Below are positions 16,103-24,360 of a DNA stretch of 64,000 bases, piece by piece (the stretch's first letter is position 1; every line of letters begins with the position of its first letter). Where the stretch lies: NCBI RefSeq assembly GCF_937903345.1, contig NZ_CALCZQ010000032.1, positions 248,001-312,000 of the forward strand, written 5' to 3'. Source of the DNA: an uncultured Emticicia sp. (GTDB taxonomy: Bacteria; Bacteroidota; Bacteroidia; Cytophagales; Spirosomataceae). The notes below the pieces were generated by a model, which was not told the DNA's origin, did not search any database, and saw only the letters and a program-made list of their open reading frames with translations. The position numbers were made by a program, and so were the translations under genes.

Positions 16103-17622
16103 ATTTCCCTCTCATCTTTAATCATATCAGCCACAATTTTGGCTGATGAAAGTGCCAACGGAATTCCACCACCAGGATGAACGCTTCCACCTACAAAATA
16201 TAGATTTTTAATTTCAGAAGAAAAATTGGAATGTCGTAAAAATGCGGCAAATTTATTGTTGGAGCTGTTGCCATACAAAGCTCCTTGTGCTGATGATGTA
16301 CGCATTTCTATGCTCCTAGGGTCAAGGATTGACTCGTTTTCTATCAAATCTGCCACATTTACACCTAAGTTTCGGCTTAATTTATCAATCACATTTTGGC
16401 GAGCTTCTGCAATTATTGCATCCCAATTTTGACCGTCGTTGGCAGGGGCATTGAGCAAAACAAACCAGTTTTCGCATCCTTCGGGAGCATCATCTTTTTT
16501 GAGTTTTGAGGTAATATTCAGATAAATAGTCGGGTCGTAATAAATAGTTTTTTTTTGAAACTGATAATTAAATTCGGTCTTATAATCATTCGAGAAAAAG
16601 ATATTATGCAAACCCAGTTTTTTAAATTCTTTTTTGATTCCCCAATAAAAAATCAATCCAGAACCGCTTTTTGCCTGATTCAAAATTTTATCTGGATGTT
16701 TGGCATTTGGCAATAATTTTCGGTACGTTGGAGTTACGTCCATGTTGGAAATGATCAATGATGAATGGTGAATGGTGTATGCGGCCGCCGCTGTGGGTGA
16801 ATTTGTATTTTTCACTTCACTATTTGAATCCTTTACCCTAAGCCCTATTGCTTTTTCGTTTTCAACAAGAATCTCCTCAACTTTTGCCCCAAAGTGAAAT
16901 TTTATACCTAAATCTTTGGCCAAATTGACCAAGCTTTGGGTGATACCAAACATGCCATCTTTTGGGAAGAACGCCCCAACATTATATTCTAAATGCGGAA
17001 TAATATTGAGTGTAGCAGGCGTTTGATATGGGTCAGAACCATTATAAGTAGCATAACGATTAAATAATTGAACGGTTTTTGGCTGTTTGAAAAAACTCTC
17101 GTTTGCCTTGTTCATCGTTCGAAAAATCCCTAATTTATATAAATTTAGATAACCTCTAAACGCTTTTTTTGATGTCCAAGTGGAAACTTTATGTAGAGAA
17201 TCTTCGAGAAATAAGCCACTCAAAATTTTATATTTAAATGCAGCATTTGCCAAAAACTGAATAATATTTTCGGCAGGTTCACCAAGATTGTTTTCAACAT
17301 CTTGGGCAAACTCGGTGATGTCGGCCGAAACATTTAGCCTTGTGCCATCGTCCCAAAAGTAGCGGCAAATTTCGGGTAGTTTATTATACTTAAAATATTC
17401 GCTAGGATTTCGATTCGAAAGTTCAAATAACTCTGTCACGAATTGTGGCATTGTGAAAAGTGATGGCCCAGCATCGAAACGATATTCACCTTGCTGAAAT
17501 TCACTTAGTTTTCCGCCAGGGTAGTTATTTGCCTCAAAAATTTCAACCTCATGACCTTTGTTTGCCAATCGAATCGCAGTTGCAATTCCTCCAATACCTG
17601 CTCCAATTATCGCTATTTTCAT
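16099..17622 (-). CDS. Phytoene desaturase / carotenoid desaturase family (CrtI/CrtD-like)
   Basis: A 507-residue FAD-dependent amine-oxidase-fold enzyme of the CrtI family, which introduces double bonds into carotenoids. The dinucleotide-binding motif GAGIGGIATAIRLANKGHEVEIFE occupies residues 7-30, followed by the CrtI-type PGGKLSEF and RFDAGPSLFTMP. The C-terminal signature YFVGGSVHPGGGIPLALSSAKIV is complete. It resembles both phytoene desaturase and the 1-hydroxycarotenoid 3,4-desaturase CrtD; no other carotenoid gene is in the window to decide. An insert of about 25 residues (coding bases roughly 16750-16830) between two conserved parts, containing TAAAAYTIHHSSLI, is unusual and lies in an otherwise normal sequence. 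No promoter box was found. Confidence 0.9.
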   Translation of the reverse strand: MKIAIIGAGIGGIATAIRLANKGHEVEIFEANNYPGGKLSEFQQGEYRFDAGPSLFTMPQFVTELFELSNRNPSEYFKYNKLPEICRYFWDDGTRLNVSADITEFAQDVENNLGEPAENIIQFLANAAFKYKILSGLFLEDSLHKVSTWTSKKAFRGYLNLYKLGIFRTMNKANESFFKQPKTVQLFNRYATYNGSDPYQTPATLNIIPHLEYNVGAFFPKDGMFGITQSLVNLAKDLGIKFHFGAKVEEILVENEKAIGLRVKDSNSEVKNTNSPTAAAAYTIHHSSLIISNMDVTPTYRKLLPNAKHPDKILNQAKSGSGLIFYWGIKKEFKKLGLHNIFFSNDYKTEFNYQFQKKTIYYDPTIYLNITSKLKKDDAPEGCENWFVLLNAPANDGQNWDAIIAEARQNVIDKLSRNLGVNVADLIENESILDPRSIEMRTSSAQGALYGNSSNNKFAAFLRHSNFSSEIKNLYFVGGSVHPGGGIPLALSSAKIVADMIKDEREI

Positions 17623-17846
17623 TCAGTCTGCAATCCATGTTTATTTATTCAATATAACAATTATTTATCAATTTCTGTTAAAATATTCACAAAAAAGCTC
17701 AGTTGACTCATCACTCTTACATTAAATCTACTAAAATATCAAACTAATCAACAAAATTGTTGTTTTTTTCGCTATTTTGCAATCTAATTAAATAATACCT
17801 TTAAATCATAAAATCAATTAAACTCTAATAAGAGGATAACCCACCA

Positions 17847-19010
17847 ATGGCAAAATTATTGATTGTTGATGACGAAAAAAGTATACGAGATGCCCTCCGT
17901 GACATTTTGGAATATGAAGAGTACGAAGTAGATGAAGCAAAAGATGGTGAAGAAGGACTAGAAATGGTACTGAAAACACAGTACGATGTAGCCCTTTGTG
18001 ACATCAAAATGCCTAAATTAGATGGACTCGAAATGCTGTTAAAAGCCAAAGAAGAAGGAGTAATAACTCAGTTTATTATGATTTCGGCTTTTGGCAATGT
18101 AGAAAATGCTGTCGAAGCTACCAAAAGAGGTGCTTATGATTTTATTACTAAGCCACCTGATTTGAATCGTTTGTTAGTAACAGTACGTAATGCTATAGAA
18201 AAAAGCAAAGACGTAGAAGTAATAAAAGTACTGAAACGTAGAATCTACAAAATCAACGAAATCGTTGGAGATTCACCTCTTATACAAAAGGTAAAAGAAA
18301 CCATCGACCGAGTTGCCCCTACTGAAGCTCGTGTGCTTATTACAGGACCAAATGGTTCGGGCAAAGAAATGGTAGCGAAACAAATTCATGAAAAGAGTAA
18401 TCGTTGTAATCAATCTTCGGTTGAGGTAAACTGTGCAGCTATCCCTTCTGAATTAATTGAAAGTGAGCTTTTTGGTCACGAAAAAGGAGCTTTTACTTCG
18501 GCTATTAAACAACGAATTGGTAAGTTTGAACAAGCTGATGGCGGCACACTTTTCTTAGATGAAATTGGAGATATGAGCCTTTCTGCACAAGCGAAAGTGC
18601 TTCGTGCACTGCAAGAAAGTAAAATTACACGTGTAGGTGGCGATAAAGAAATAAAAGTAAACGTACGCGTAATTGCGGCAACGAATAAAGATTTACGTAA
18701 GGAAATTGCTGAAGGAAACTTCCGTGAAGATTTATTTCACCGTTTGAACGTGATTCCTATTCATGTACCTGCCTTGGCCGACCGTAAGAACGATATTCCA
18801 TTATTGACAGATAAATTTTTGAATGATGTTGCCGAAGAATATGGCGATGCAACCAAAGATTTTGATGCTGATGCAATGGAATATATGAAAACCTTACCTT
18901 GGACAGGAAACGTTCGTGAGTTACGCAACGTAGTTGAACGTCTTGTAATTATGTGCGGCCAAAAAATCACACTCGATGATGTGAAACTTTATGCAGGAAT
19001 TGGTTTTTAA
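17847..19010 (+). CDS. NtrC-type sigma-54-associated response regulator lacking a Fis domain
   Basis: A 387-residue response regulator. Residues 1-120 are a receiver domain with the acidic pair Asp8/Asp9, phospho-acceptor Asp52 and Lys102. A sigma-54-interaction AAA+ domain follows: Walker A GPNGSGKE (167-174), the loop ELFGHEKGAFTSA (207-219) and Walker B LFLDEIGDM (235-243). The loop is GAFTSA, not the classical GAFTGA that touches sigma-54. The chain ends at the AAA+ C-terminal helices (KITLDDVKLYAGIGF), so the Fis-type helix-turn-helix is missing and direct DNA binding is unlikely. No sensor kinase is adjacent. Similar Fis-less forms are, from memory, frequent in Bacteroidota. Confidence 0.92.
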   Translation: MAKLLIVDDEKSIRDALRDILEYEEYEVDEAKDGEEGLEMVLKTQYDVALCDIKMPKLDGLEMLLKAKEEGVITQFIMISAFGNVENAVEATKRGAYDFITKPPDLNRLLVTVRNAIEKSKDVEVIKVLKRRIYKINEIVGDSPLIQKVKETIDRVAPTEARVLITGPNGSGKEMVAKQIHEKSNRCNQSSVEVNCAAIPSELIESELFGHEKGAFTSAIKQRIGKFEQADGGTLFLDEIGDMSLSAQAKVLRALQESKITRVGGDKEIKVNVRVIAATNKDLRKEIAEGNFREDLFHRLNVIPIHVPALADRKNDIPLLTDKFLNDVAEEYGDATKDFDADAMEYMKTLPWTGNVRELRNVVERLVIMCGQKITLDDVKLYAGIGF

Positions 19011-19011
19011 G

Positions 19012-19030
19012 TAGTCCACGGACGACAGTC
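19012..19030 (+). repeat. Dispersed 19-bp repeat, copy 1
   Basis: TAGTCCACGGACGACAGTC. An inverted relative is at 19101-19120 and another at 27496-27514. This copy starts at the stop codon region of the response regulator gene. Confidence 0.5.
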
Positions 19031-19042
19031 GATAGGAAATTA

Positions 19043-19080
19043 AAAAGGGTCATGTTGAGAATTCTCAATCTGACCCTTTT
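19043..19080. terminator. Strong bidirectional terminator between response regulator and purM
   Basis: AAAAGGGTCA pairs perfectly with TGACCCTTTT (10 bp); the loop itself contains the perfect palindrome TTGAGAATTCTCAA, extending the stem. T/A tracts on both sides fit termination in both directions between convergent genes. Confidence 0.85.
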
Positions 19081-19100
19081 CCTTTTGGGAAGTTTATAAA

Positions 19101-19120
19101 ACTGTCTTCCGTATGGACTA
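19101..19120 (-). repeat. Dispersed 19-bp repeat, copy 2 (inverted)
   Basis: ACTGTCTTCCGTATGGACTA is the reverse complement of copy 1 with a few changes and one extra base. With copy 1 it brackets the terminator; its end is the purM stop codon. Confidence 0.45.
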
Positions 19121-20275
19121 ATATACAAACTCACCAAATTCACTTTTGATGGTTACTTTCTTGCTTTCGGCAGCTTCAACTCGACCAATAATTTGGGCAT
19201 CAATGCCAAACGACTGCGAGATTTCGATGATGCGTTGAGCGTATTGCTCATCAAGGTAAACTTCCAGACGGTGCCCCATATTAAAAACTTTATACATTTC
19301 TTGCCACGAAGTGCCACTTTGTTCGTGAATCAATTTAAACAACGGCGGAATCGGAAAAAGGTTATCTTTGATTACGTGCAGGTTTTCAATAAAGTGCAAA
19401 ACCTTCGTTTGAGCTCCACCGCTGCAATGCACCATTCCGTGAATGTATGGACGAAGTTCGGCCAAAAACGCTTTTGCCACCGGAGCAAAAGTACGAGTAG
19501 GAGAGAGGATAAGTTTGCCTACATTGACGCCCGCAATCTCATCGGTCAATAATTTTGCTCCGCTATAAACTAAATCTTTGTTTATTTCACCATCGTAAGT
19601 TTCTGGGTATTTTTCAGCATAAGTTTTTGCCAAAACATCATGTCGGGCCGATGTTAGGCCATTGCTTCCTATGCCGCCATTATAGTTTTTTTCATAAGTC
19701 GCTTGACCGAAAGAAGCCAAGCCCACAATTACATCACCCGCTTTGATATTGTCGTTTGAGATAACATCAGAGCGTTTCATACGAGCAATGATTGTGCTGT
19801 TTACGGCAATCGTACGTACCAAATCGCCAACATCGGCAGTTTCGCCACCTGTGCTATAAATCTCTACTCCGTGGCTGCGAAGCATTTCCAGACATTCCTC
19901 TGTTCCGTTGATGATTTCGCCAATAACTTCGCCTGGAATCTTGTTTTTATTTCTATCAATACTCGACGAAATTAGCATCGGTCCGACAGCACCCACACAA
20001 ATCAAATCGTCGGTATTCATCACGATTGAGTCTTGTGCAATGCCACGCCAGACTGAAATATCGCCCGTTTCTTTCCAATATAAATATGCCAAAGATGTTT
20101 TTGTGCCAGCACCATCGGCGTGCATGATATTGCAATATTCGGCATCGCCACCGAGTGTATCGGGCGAAATTTTGCAGAATGCTTTCGGGAAAAGTCCTTT
20201 ATCAAGCTTTTCGATTGCCTTATGAACATCTTCTTTGGCGGCCGAAACGCCACGCTGCATATAACGGTCAGTCAT
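19118..20275 (-). CDS. purM: Phosphoribosylformylglycinamidine cyclo-ligase (AIR synthase)
   Basis: A 385-residue AIR synthase, which closes the imidazole ring of purines using ATP (FGAM to AIR) in the cytosol. The N-terminal ATP-binding region has HADGAGTKTSLAYLYWKETGD, the conserved DAVNMNxNDLxCxGA-like SIVMNTDDLICVGA, and the glycine-rich TGGETADVGD. The C-terminal AIRS domain has the histidine segment IHGMVHCSGGAQTKVLHF. Length is close to the long Bacteroidota form (about 385-390), rather than the 345 of Escherichia coli. A TACCTTTG box at 20299-20306 gives a short leader. No other purine gene is nearby. Confidence 0.96.
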   Translation of the reverse strand: MTDRYMQRGVSAAKEDVHKAIEKLDKGLFPKAFCKISPDTLGGDAEYCNIMHADGAGTKTSLAYLYWKETGDISVWRGIAQDSIVMNTDDLICVGAVGPMLISSSIDRNKNKIPGEVIGEIINGTEECLEMLRSHGVEIYSTGGETADVGDLVRTIAVNSTIIARMKRSDVISNDNIKAGDVIVGLASFGQATYEKNYNGGIGSNGLTSARHDVLAKTYAEKYPETYDGEINKDLVYSGAKLLTDEIAGVNVGKLILSPTRTFAPVAKAFLAELRPYIHGMVHCSGGAQTKVLHFIENLHVIKDNLFPIPPLFKLIHEQSGTSWQEMYKVFNMGHRLEVYLDEQYAQRIIEISQSFGIDAQIIGRVEAAESKKVTIKSEFGEFVY

Positions 20276-20298
20276 TTTTTGTACGCTTAATTGAACTA

Positions 20299-20306
20299 CA
20301 AAGGTA
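20299..20306 (-). promoter_or_regulatory. -7 promoter box of purM
   Basis: Minus-strand TACCTTTG matches TAnnTTTG exactly and is 23 bases upstream of the purM ATG. Confidence 0.55.
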
Positions 20307-20312
20307 AGGCTT

Positions 20313-20340
20313 AATTAAGAATTAAGAATTAAGAATTAAG
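20313..20340 (+). repeat. Four tandem copies of AATTAAG
   Basis: Four perfect 7-bp units in a row lie just upstream of the purM -7 box, where the -33 element would be. A change in copy number would change spacing in multiples of 7. Confidence 0.8.
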
Positions 20341-20414
20341 GAATTTCTTGGAATTGTCTGAAACTTAGTGTTTTTCAGTTCCTTATCATACCGCCGATGT
20401 GGTGGTAAAGAATA

Positions 20415-21200
20415 CTACATTTTCTTTCGTTTCTTTAAATCATATTTTTCACCCTTTTCGAGCATCATGAATTTCATTTCTTTGGTTTGTTTGGTGGTTT
20501 CAAAAATCATCACTTGGCTTTCGCCCAGCACCTCGGCATAGCGGTTTTGCTCCACGTACAAAGCGGTGTTTTCATCTATTCCGACACCGAGTAATATTGG
20601 ATTTTTGTAAATCAGTCCTATCAAACGATTTTGACGTTGACGTTTAATAAAATGTTGGTCAACAATGATTTCGTTCATCAATCCAAGTCCTTTTTTTGTT
20701 TCGACTTTTGAGCCATCAATTACCTTGAAATCTCCTTCGCCCGAAATCATAATTTCCGACATAATGGCTGTGCCTGCACTCGTTCCCGCAAACACAACTT
20801 TGTTTTTATAAAGCTCGTGCATGGCCTTAAAAAGTTCTTCATCTTTCAGTACTTCCATGATTCGGTTTTGGTCGCCACCGCAAAAGAAAATGCCTTTTGC
20901 TGTTTTGAGTTGTGCCAAAAGTGATGCTTTAGTTTCGGCTGTAAGTGGTGCAAATGGAGCATGATCGACCGAAATTTTTGAAAGAGCGGCCACCTCATTT
21001 TTAATATTTGAAGTGGCTATTTCTTGCTCGCCACTTGCCCACGGAATGACCAATATTTTACCGTTCTCGTTACCGCTTAACTCTATAAATTTATTTAGAA
21101 TATCGGGTGTGCGTTTGCCGCCGCCAATCATAATTAATTGCTCTTGAGCAGTGGCAATTTCTGAGATTAAAAACAGAAGGATGAAAATTTTGCGTATCAT
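20415..21200 (-). CDS. Exported S51-family (cyanophycinase-like) peptidase
   Basis: A 261-residue protein with a signal peptide (MIRKIFILLFLISEIATA). It belongs to the S51 class-I glutamine-amidotransferase-fold serine peptidases, which include dipeptidase E and cyanophycinase. The nucleophile elbow is AGTSAGTAIM near residues 139-148, preceded by FFCGGDQNRI, and the C-terminal half has the cyanophycinase-type VDQHFIKRQRQNRLI region. In cyanophycinases this fold hydrolyses arginyl-aspartate polymer; no cyanophycin synthetase is in the window, so a broader role in releasing beta-linked aspartyl peptides outside the cytosol is more likely. It is divergent from the GH130-like gene. Confidence 0.87.
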   Translation of the reverse strand: MIRKIFILLFLISEIATAQEQLIMIGGGKRTPDILNKFIELSGNENGKILVIPWASGEQEIATSNIKNEVAALSKISVDHAPFAPLTAETKASLLAQLKTAKGIFFCGGDQNRIMEVLKDEELFKAMHELYKNKVVFAGTSAGTAIMSEIMISGEGDFKVIDGSKVETKKGLGLMNEIIVDQHFIKRQRQNRLIGLIYKNPILLGVGIDENTALYVEQNRYAEVLGESQVMIFETTKQTKEMKFMMLEKGEKYDLKKRKKM

Positions 21201-21232
21201 TTTTTGAAAATTAGTTTGTGATTAATTATCTA

Positions 21233-21240
21233 TATCTTTG
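21233..21240 (+). promoter_or_regulatory. -7 promoter box of the GH130-like gene
   Basis: TATCTTTG, full TAnnTTTG match, 37 bases before the ATG at 21278. Confidence 0.5.
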
Positions 21241-21277
21241 GCTTTATATATCAACTCAAATACTTTTTCACAAACCT

Positions 21278-22354
21278 ATGAAAAAATACTATTTAATTAT
21301 TTCTCTTTATGCATTTTCTTCGTGCAGATATAAAGTAGAACAAAGTTGGCAACTAATACCATTTGTAAAAGCCGATACCGAGAATCCAATATTATTGCCC
21401 AACGATACCACTACTTTCGACGACCCAATTATGAAAAAAACAATCAATTGGGAAGCCAAAGATGTCTATAATCCTTCGGCTGTGGTGCGTGATGGAAAAG
21501 TTTATTTGTTGTATAGAGCAGAAGATACTTTGAAGCTTGTCGATGGTACTTCACGTTTGGGGCTGGCGGTTAGCGAAGATGGTATTCATTTCAAACGTCA
21601 GACCAAACCAGTGTTTTTTCCTGACAATGATTTGATGAAAAAATACGAATATCCAGGGGGATGTGAAGACCCTCGTTTGGTTGAAACCGAAGACGGAAAG
21701 TATATTTTGACATACACAGCTTATGATGGAAAAACCGCTCGTCTTTGTGTGGCTTCTTCGGCTGATTTGCAGACTTGGAAAAAAGAAGGTTTAGCTTTCA
21801 AAGACCCTAAAAACGAAATGTTATGGTCGAAGTCAGGGGCAATAATAGCTAAGCAAGTTGGCGAGCGATTTGTGGCTACGAAAATTATGGGTAAATACTG
21901 GATGTATTGGGGCGATACAAATTTGTTTTTGGCCAGTTCTGATAACCTAAGCGATTGGACTATTTTGGAGGACTCAACAGGAAAACCCAAACCAATCGTA
22001 AAACCTCGTGAAGATAATTTCGATAGTTGGTTGGTAGAATCTGGTCCAGCGGCGTTTATCAAAGAAGATGGCATATTCCTTATTTACAATAGTGCCAATA
22101 AAGGTTTTCAAAATAAAAGTAAAGATACCAAAAATGCTTATCGTGCAGGGCAAATCATATTTGATAAAAACGACCCAAGTAAAGTTATCGACCGCTCAAA
22201 GACATTTTTCTTTGAACCAGATAAACCTTATGAGCTAACAGGGCAAGTAAACAATGTAGTTTTTGTGGAAGGACTCGTGAATTTCAAAAAGAAATGGTAT
22301 TTGTATTACGGCACGGCTGATTCTAAAATTGCGGTGGCGGTGTGTGAGAAATAA
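21278..22354 (+). CDS. GH130/GH43-like five-bladed propeller glycosidase-type lipoprotein
   Basis: A 358-residue protein. The start at 21278 gives MKKYYLIISLYAFSSC, a short lipoprotein signal with the lipobox FSSC; the frame is open to 21218 but that part overlaps the promoter. The body is a five-bladed beta-propeller of the GH43/GH130 type: NPSAVVRDGKVYLLYRAED, GLAVSEDGIHF, PGGCEDPRLVETEDGKYILTYTAYDG and further blades. The CEDPR block is typical of GH130, whose members phosphorolyse or hydrolyse beta-mannosides. Export as a lipoprotein argues for hydrolysis of glycans at the cell surface, since phosphorolysis is normally cytosolic. It has no SusC/SusD partner here, so the glycan target is unknown. 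Confidence 0.82.
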   Translation: MKKYYLIISLYAFSSCRYKVEQSWQLIPFVKADTENPILLPNDTTTFDDPIMKKTINWEAKDVYNPSAVVRDGKVYLLYRAEDTLKLVDGTSRLGLAVSEDGIHFKRQTKPVFFPDNDLMKKYEYPGGCEDPRLVETEDGKYILTYTAYDGKTARLCVASSADLQTWKKEGLAFKDPKNEMLWSKSGAIIAKQVGERFVATKIMGKYWMYWGDTNLFLASSDNLSDWTILEDSTGKPKPIVKPREDNFDSWLVESGPAAFIKEDGIFLIYNSANKGFQNKSKDTKNAYRAGQIIFDKNDPSKVIDRSKTFFFEPDKPYELTGQVNNVVFVEGLVNFKKKWYLYYGTADSKIAVAVCEK

Positions 22355-22380
22355 GGTTGTAGATTTTAAGGAAGTCTTTC

Positions 22381-22440
22381 ATTAGAATCAGTGGTTTCGA
22401 CAGCTTCGGCTGCCCGATACGCTCAACCACCGATTCTAAT
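22381..22440. terminator. Repeat-derived bidirectional hairpin terminator
   Basis: ATTAGAATCAGTGGTT and AACCACCGATTCTAAT form 16-bp arms with one mismatch, between two convergent genes. The inner part, GGTTTCGACAGC...GATACGCTCAACC, looks like the intergenic GTTTCGA/CTCAACC repeat seen in many Bacteroidota genomes. Confidence 0.6.
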
Positions 22441-22448
22441 ATTGGCTT

Positions 22449-23822
22449 TTACTTCCAATTCAATAATTCTTCCAAAGCAGTATCAACTTTTAGGAAGTCA
22501 AAACCTTTAATTACATCGCTCATCATTTTTGTGATTTCGTCGTTGCAAAGATTTCCAATACTTCCTTCGAGTGTATGGTTCAAATCTCGTGGTGCTTCAT
22601 AGCTACCACCAAAAATTTCATCTTTCACTTGTAAATAAGCATCTCTGAAAGGTAAACCCTGCATTACTAATTCATTCACCCGTTCGACCGAGAAAATTGG
22701 GTCATATTTTTTATCTTCTAAAAGATTTGGCTTTATTTCGATATTCGACATCATAAAGTGGGCAATGTCCAAACATTCAATCATTTGGTCGAATGCAGGC
22801 ATTAAGATCTCTTTCAAAATTTGCATATCACGGTGATAGCCGCTTGGAAGATTGCTAGTCACGAATGCCAATTCGGTAGGAAGCCCTTTCAGTCTATTGG
22901 TTTTTGCCCTAAGCAATTCTGCCACATCGGGGTTTTTCTTGTGCGGCATGATACTGCTGCCTGTCGTGAAATCGTCGGGTAGCCTTACGAATCCAAAGTT
23001 TTGCGAGTTATATAAACATATATCCATCGCCATACGCGATAGCGTTGTAGCAAGAGAAGTCATTCCTGATAGCACAACGTATTCACTTTTACCACGAGTC
23101 ATTTGGGCATATACTACGTTGTAATTGAGGTCGTCAAAGCCTAAGAGTTTAGTAGTCAGTGTTCGGTTTAATGGAAACGAACTTCCATATCCAGCTCCCG
23201 AACCCAATGGATTTTTATTGACTACTTTGTATGCCGCCTGAAGCACTAAGGTATCATCAACCAAACTTTCTGCATAAGCACCAAACCAAAGCCCGAACGA
23301 TGATGGCATCGCAATTTGGAGATGTGTATAACCTGGCAACAAATCATTTTTATGTAGATTGCTAAGTTCAATTAATTGATGAAAAAGTGCTTCGGTGAGG
23401 TTTACAATTTGACGTAATTGATGACGCATAAAAAGTTTGAGGTCCACCAATACTTGGTCATTGCGAGAGCGTCCACTATGGATTTTTTTTCCAGCGTCAC
23501 CGAGTGCTTGTGTAAGTAACCATTCGACTTGTGAATGTATATCTTCAATATTTTTTTCAATTAAAAAATTGCCATTTAAAATATCATTATATATCTTTAG
23601 GCATTCTTTAAGAATACCTGCTAATTCATTGGGTTCTAGTAAACCAATGCTCTCTAACATAACGGCATGTGCCATTGAGCCGATTACATCGAACTCAGCT
23701 AAGTACATATCCATTTCACGGTCTTGACCGACCGTAAATTTTTCAATTCGGTAGGTTGCATCAAAATTGGTCGCAACCTGATTTTCTAAGTTATTACTGC
23801 TATCCTTTTGCCAAAGTTTCAC
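22449..23822 (-). CDS. argH: Argininosuccinate lyase
   Basis: A 457-residue lyase that splits argininosuccinate into arginine and fumarate, the last step of arginine synthesis, in the cytosol. The family signature GSSIMPHKKNPDVAELLRAK is complete and the mobile catalytic-serine loop is intact; other conserved blocks are SRNDQVLVDLKLFMR and GYTHLQIAMPSSFGLW. The start codon is GTG (23820-23822), giving VKLWQKDSS; no ATG in frame fits the family better. Length matches the usual 455-465. It is a single gene here, with argG and the others elsewhere. No promoter consensus was found upstream. Confidence 0.96.
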   Translation of the reverse strand: MKLWQKDSSNNLENQVATNFDATYRIEKFTVGQDREMDMYLAEFDVIGSMAHAVMLESIGLLEPNELAGILKECLKIYNDILNGNFLIEKNIEDIHSQVEWLLTQALGDAGKKIHSGRSRNDQVLVDLKLFMRHQLRQIVNLTEALFHQLIELSNLHKNDLLPGYTHLQIAMPSSFGLWFGAYAESLVDDTLVLQAAYKVVNKNPLGSGAGYGSSFPLNRTLTTKLLGFDDLNYNVVYAQMTRGKSEYVVLSGMTSLATTLSRMAMDICLYNSQNFGFVRLPDDFTTGSSIMPHKKNPDVAELLRAKTNRLKGLPTELAFVTSNLPSGYHRDMQILKEILMPAFDQMIECLDIAHFMMSNIEIKPNLLEDKKYDPIFSVERVNELVMQGLPFRDAYLQVKDEIFGGSYEAPRDLNHTLEGSIGNLCNDEITKMMSDVIKGFDFLKVDTALEELLNWK

Positions 23823-24360
23823 TTGATTTGAGTAGTTTTATTTCATTACAAATTAACAGCGTTTTTTGTTGGGAATGAAGGGATTTTTTGGTTTTTAGAT
23901 TTTTTATCCAAATACTAATTTTTTGCATGAATTTTTAGACAAAGGTTTTTAAAAATAGAATATCAATTCCTTAAAAAAATGAATTTGTCGAAGTTGAGCT
24001 ATCTCGAAATAAGTAAAAGTTTCTGCTGGTAATCCTTAAGATTTTTCTTTAGGTTTTCATTGATGTAGTAAATTTTTCCATATAACTATTTTATTTTAAA
24101 TTTCGTAGACACTTTACCAAGATTAAATTAATAAAAGTTCAATCTTGAAACCTTTAAAATACTTGAGCCGAATTTTATTGAAACGTATCTTTTCCATTTG
24201 TAAAAAAAGTTAAGCAAGTTTTGTTTTTGGAACAATTTAATATTTTCAATTTATTAGAATTTTGGTTGATAACCTACAATTTTAGCATTTATTAAGTTAT
24301 ACCCAAAGACATTATTTTTACCAATAATTCATTAATAAGTAATAAGCACGATTTTTTGAG
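23823..24360. other. AT-rich divergent intergenic region (538 bp)
   Basis: This gap separates argH (minus) from the OmpA-family gene (plus). I see no open frame of useful length, no exact TAnnTTTG box, no long hairpin and no tandem repeat. It presumably carries both promoters in a degenerate form. Confidence 0.5.

Noticed and set aside
16781..16791. GC-rich block containing a NotI site, as possible vector contamination
   Set aside because: It stays in frame inside a desaturase gene and its flanks are genomic; only about 11 bases are GC-rich, too little to support contamination.
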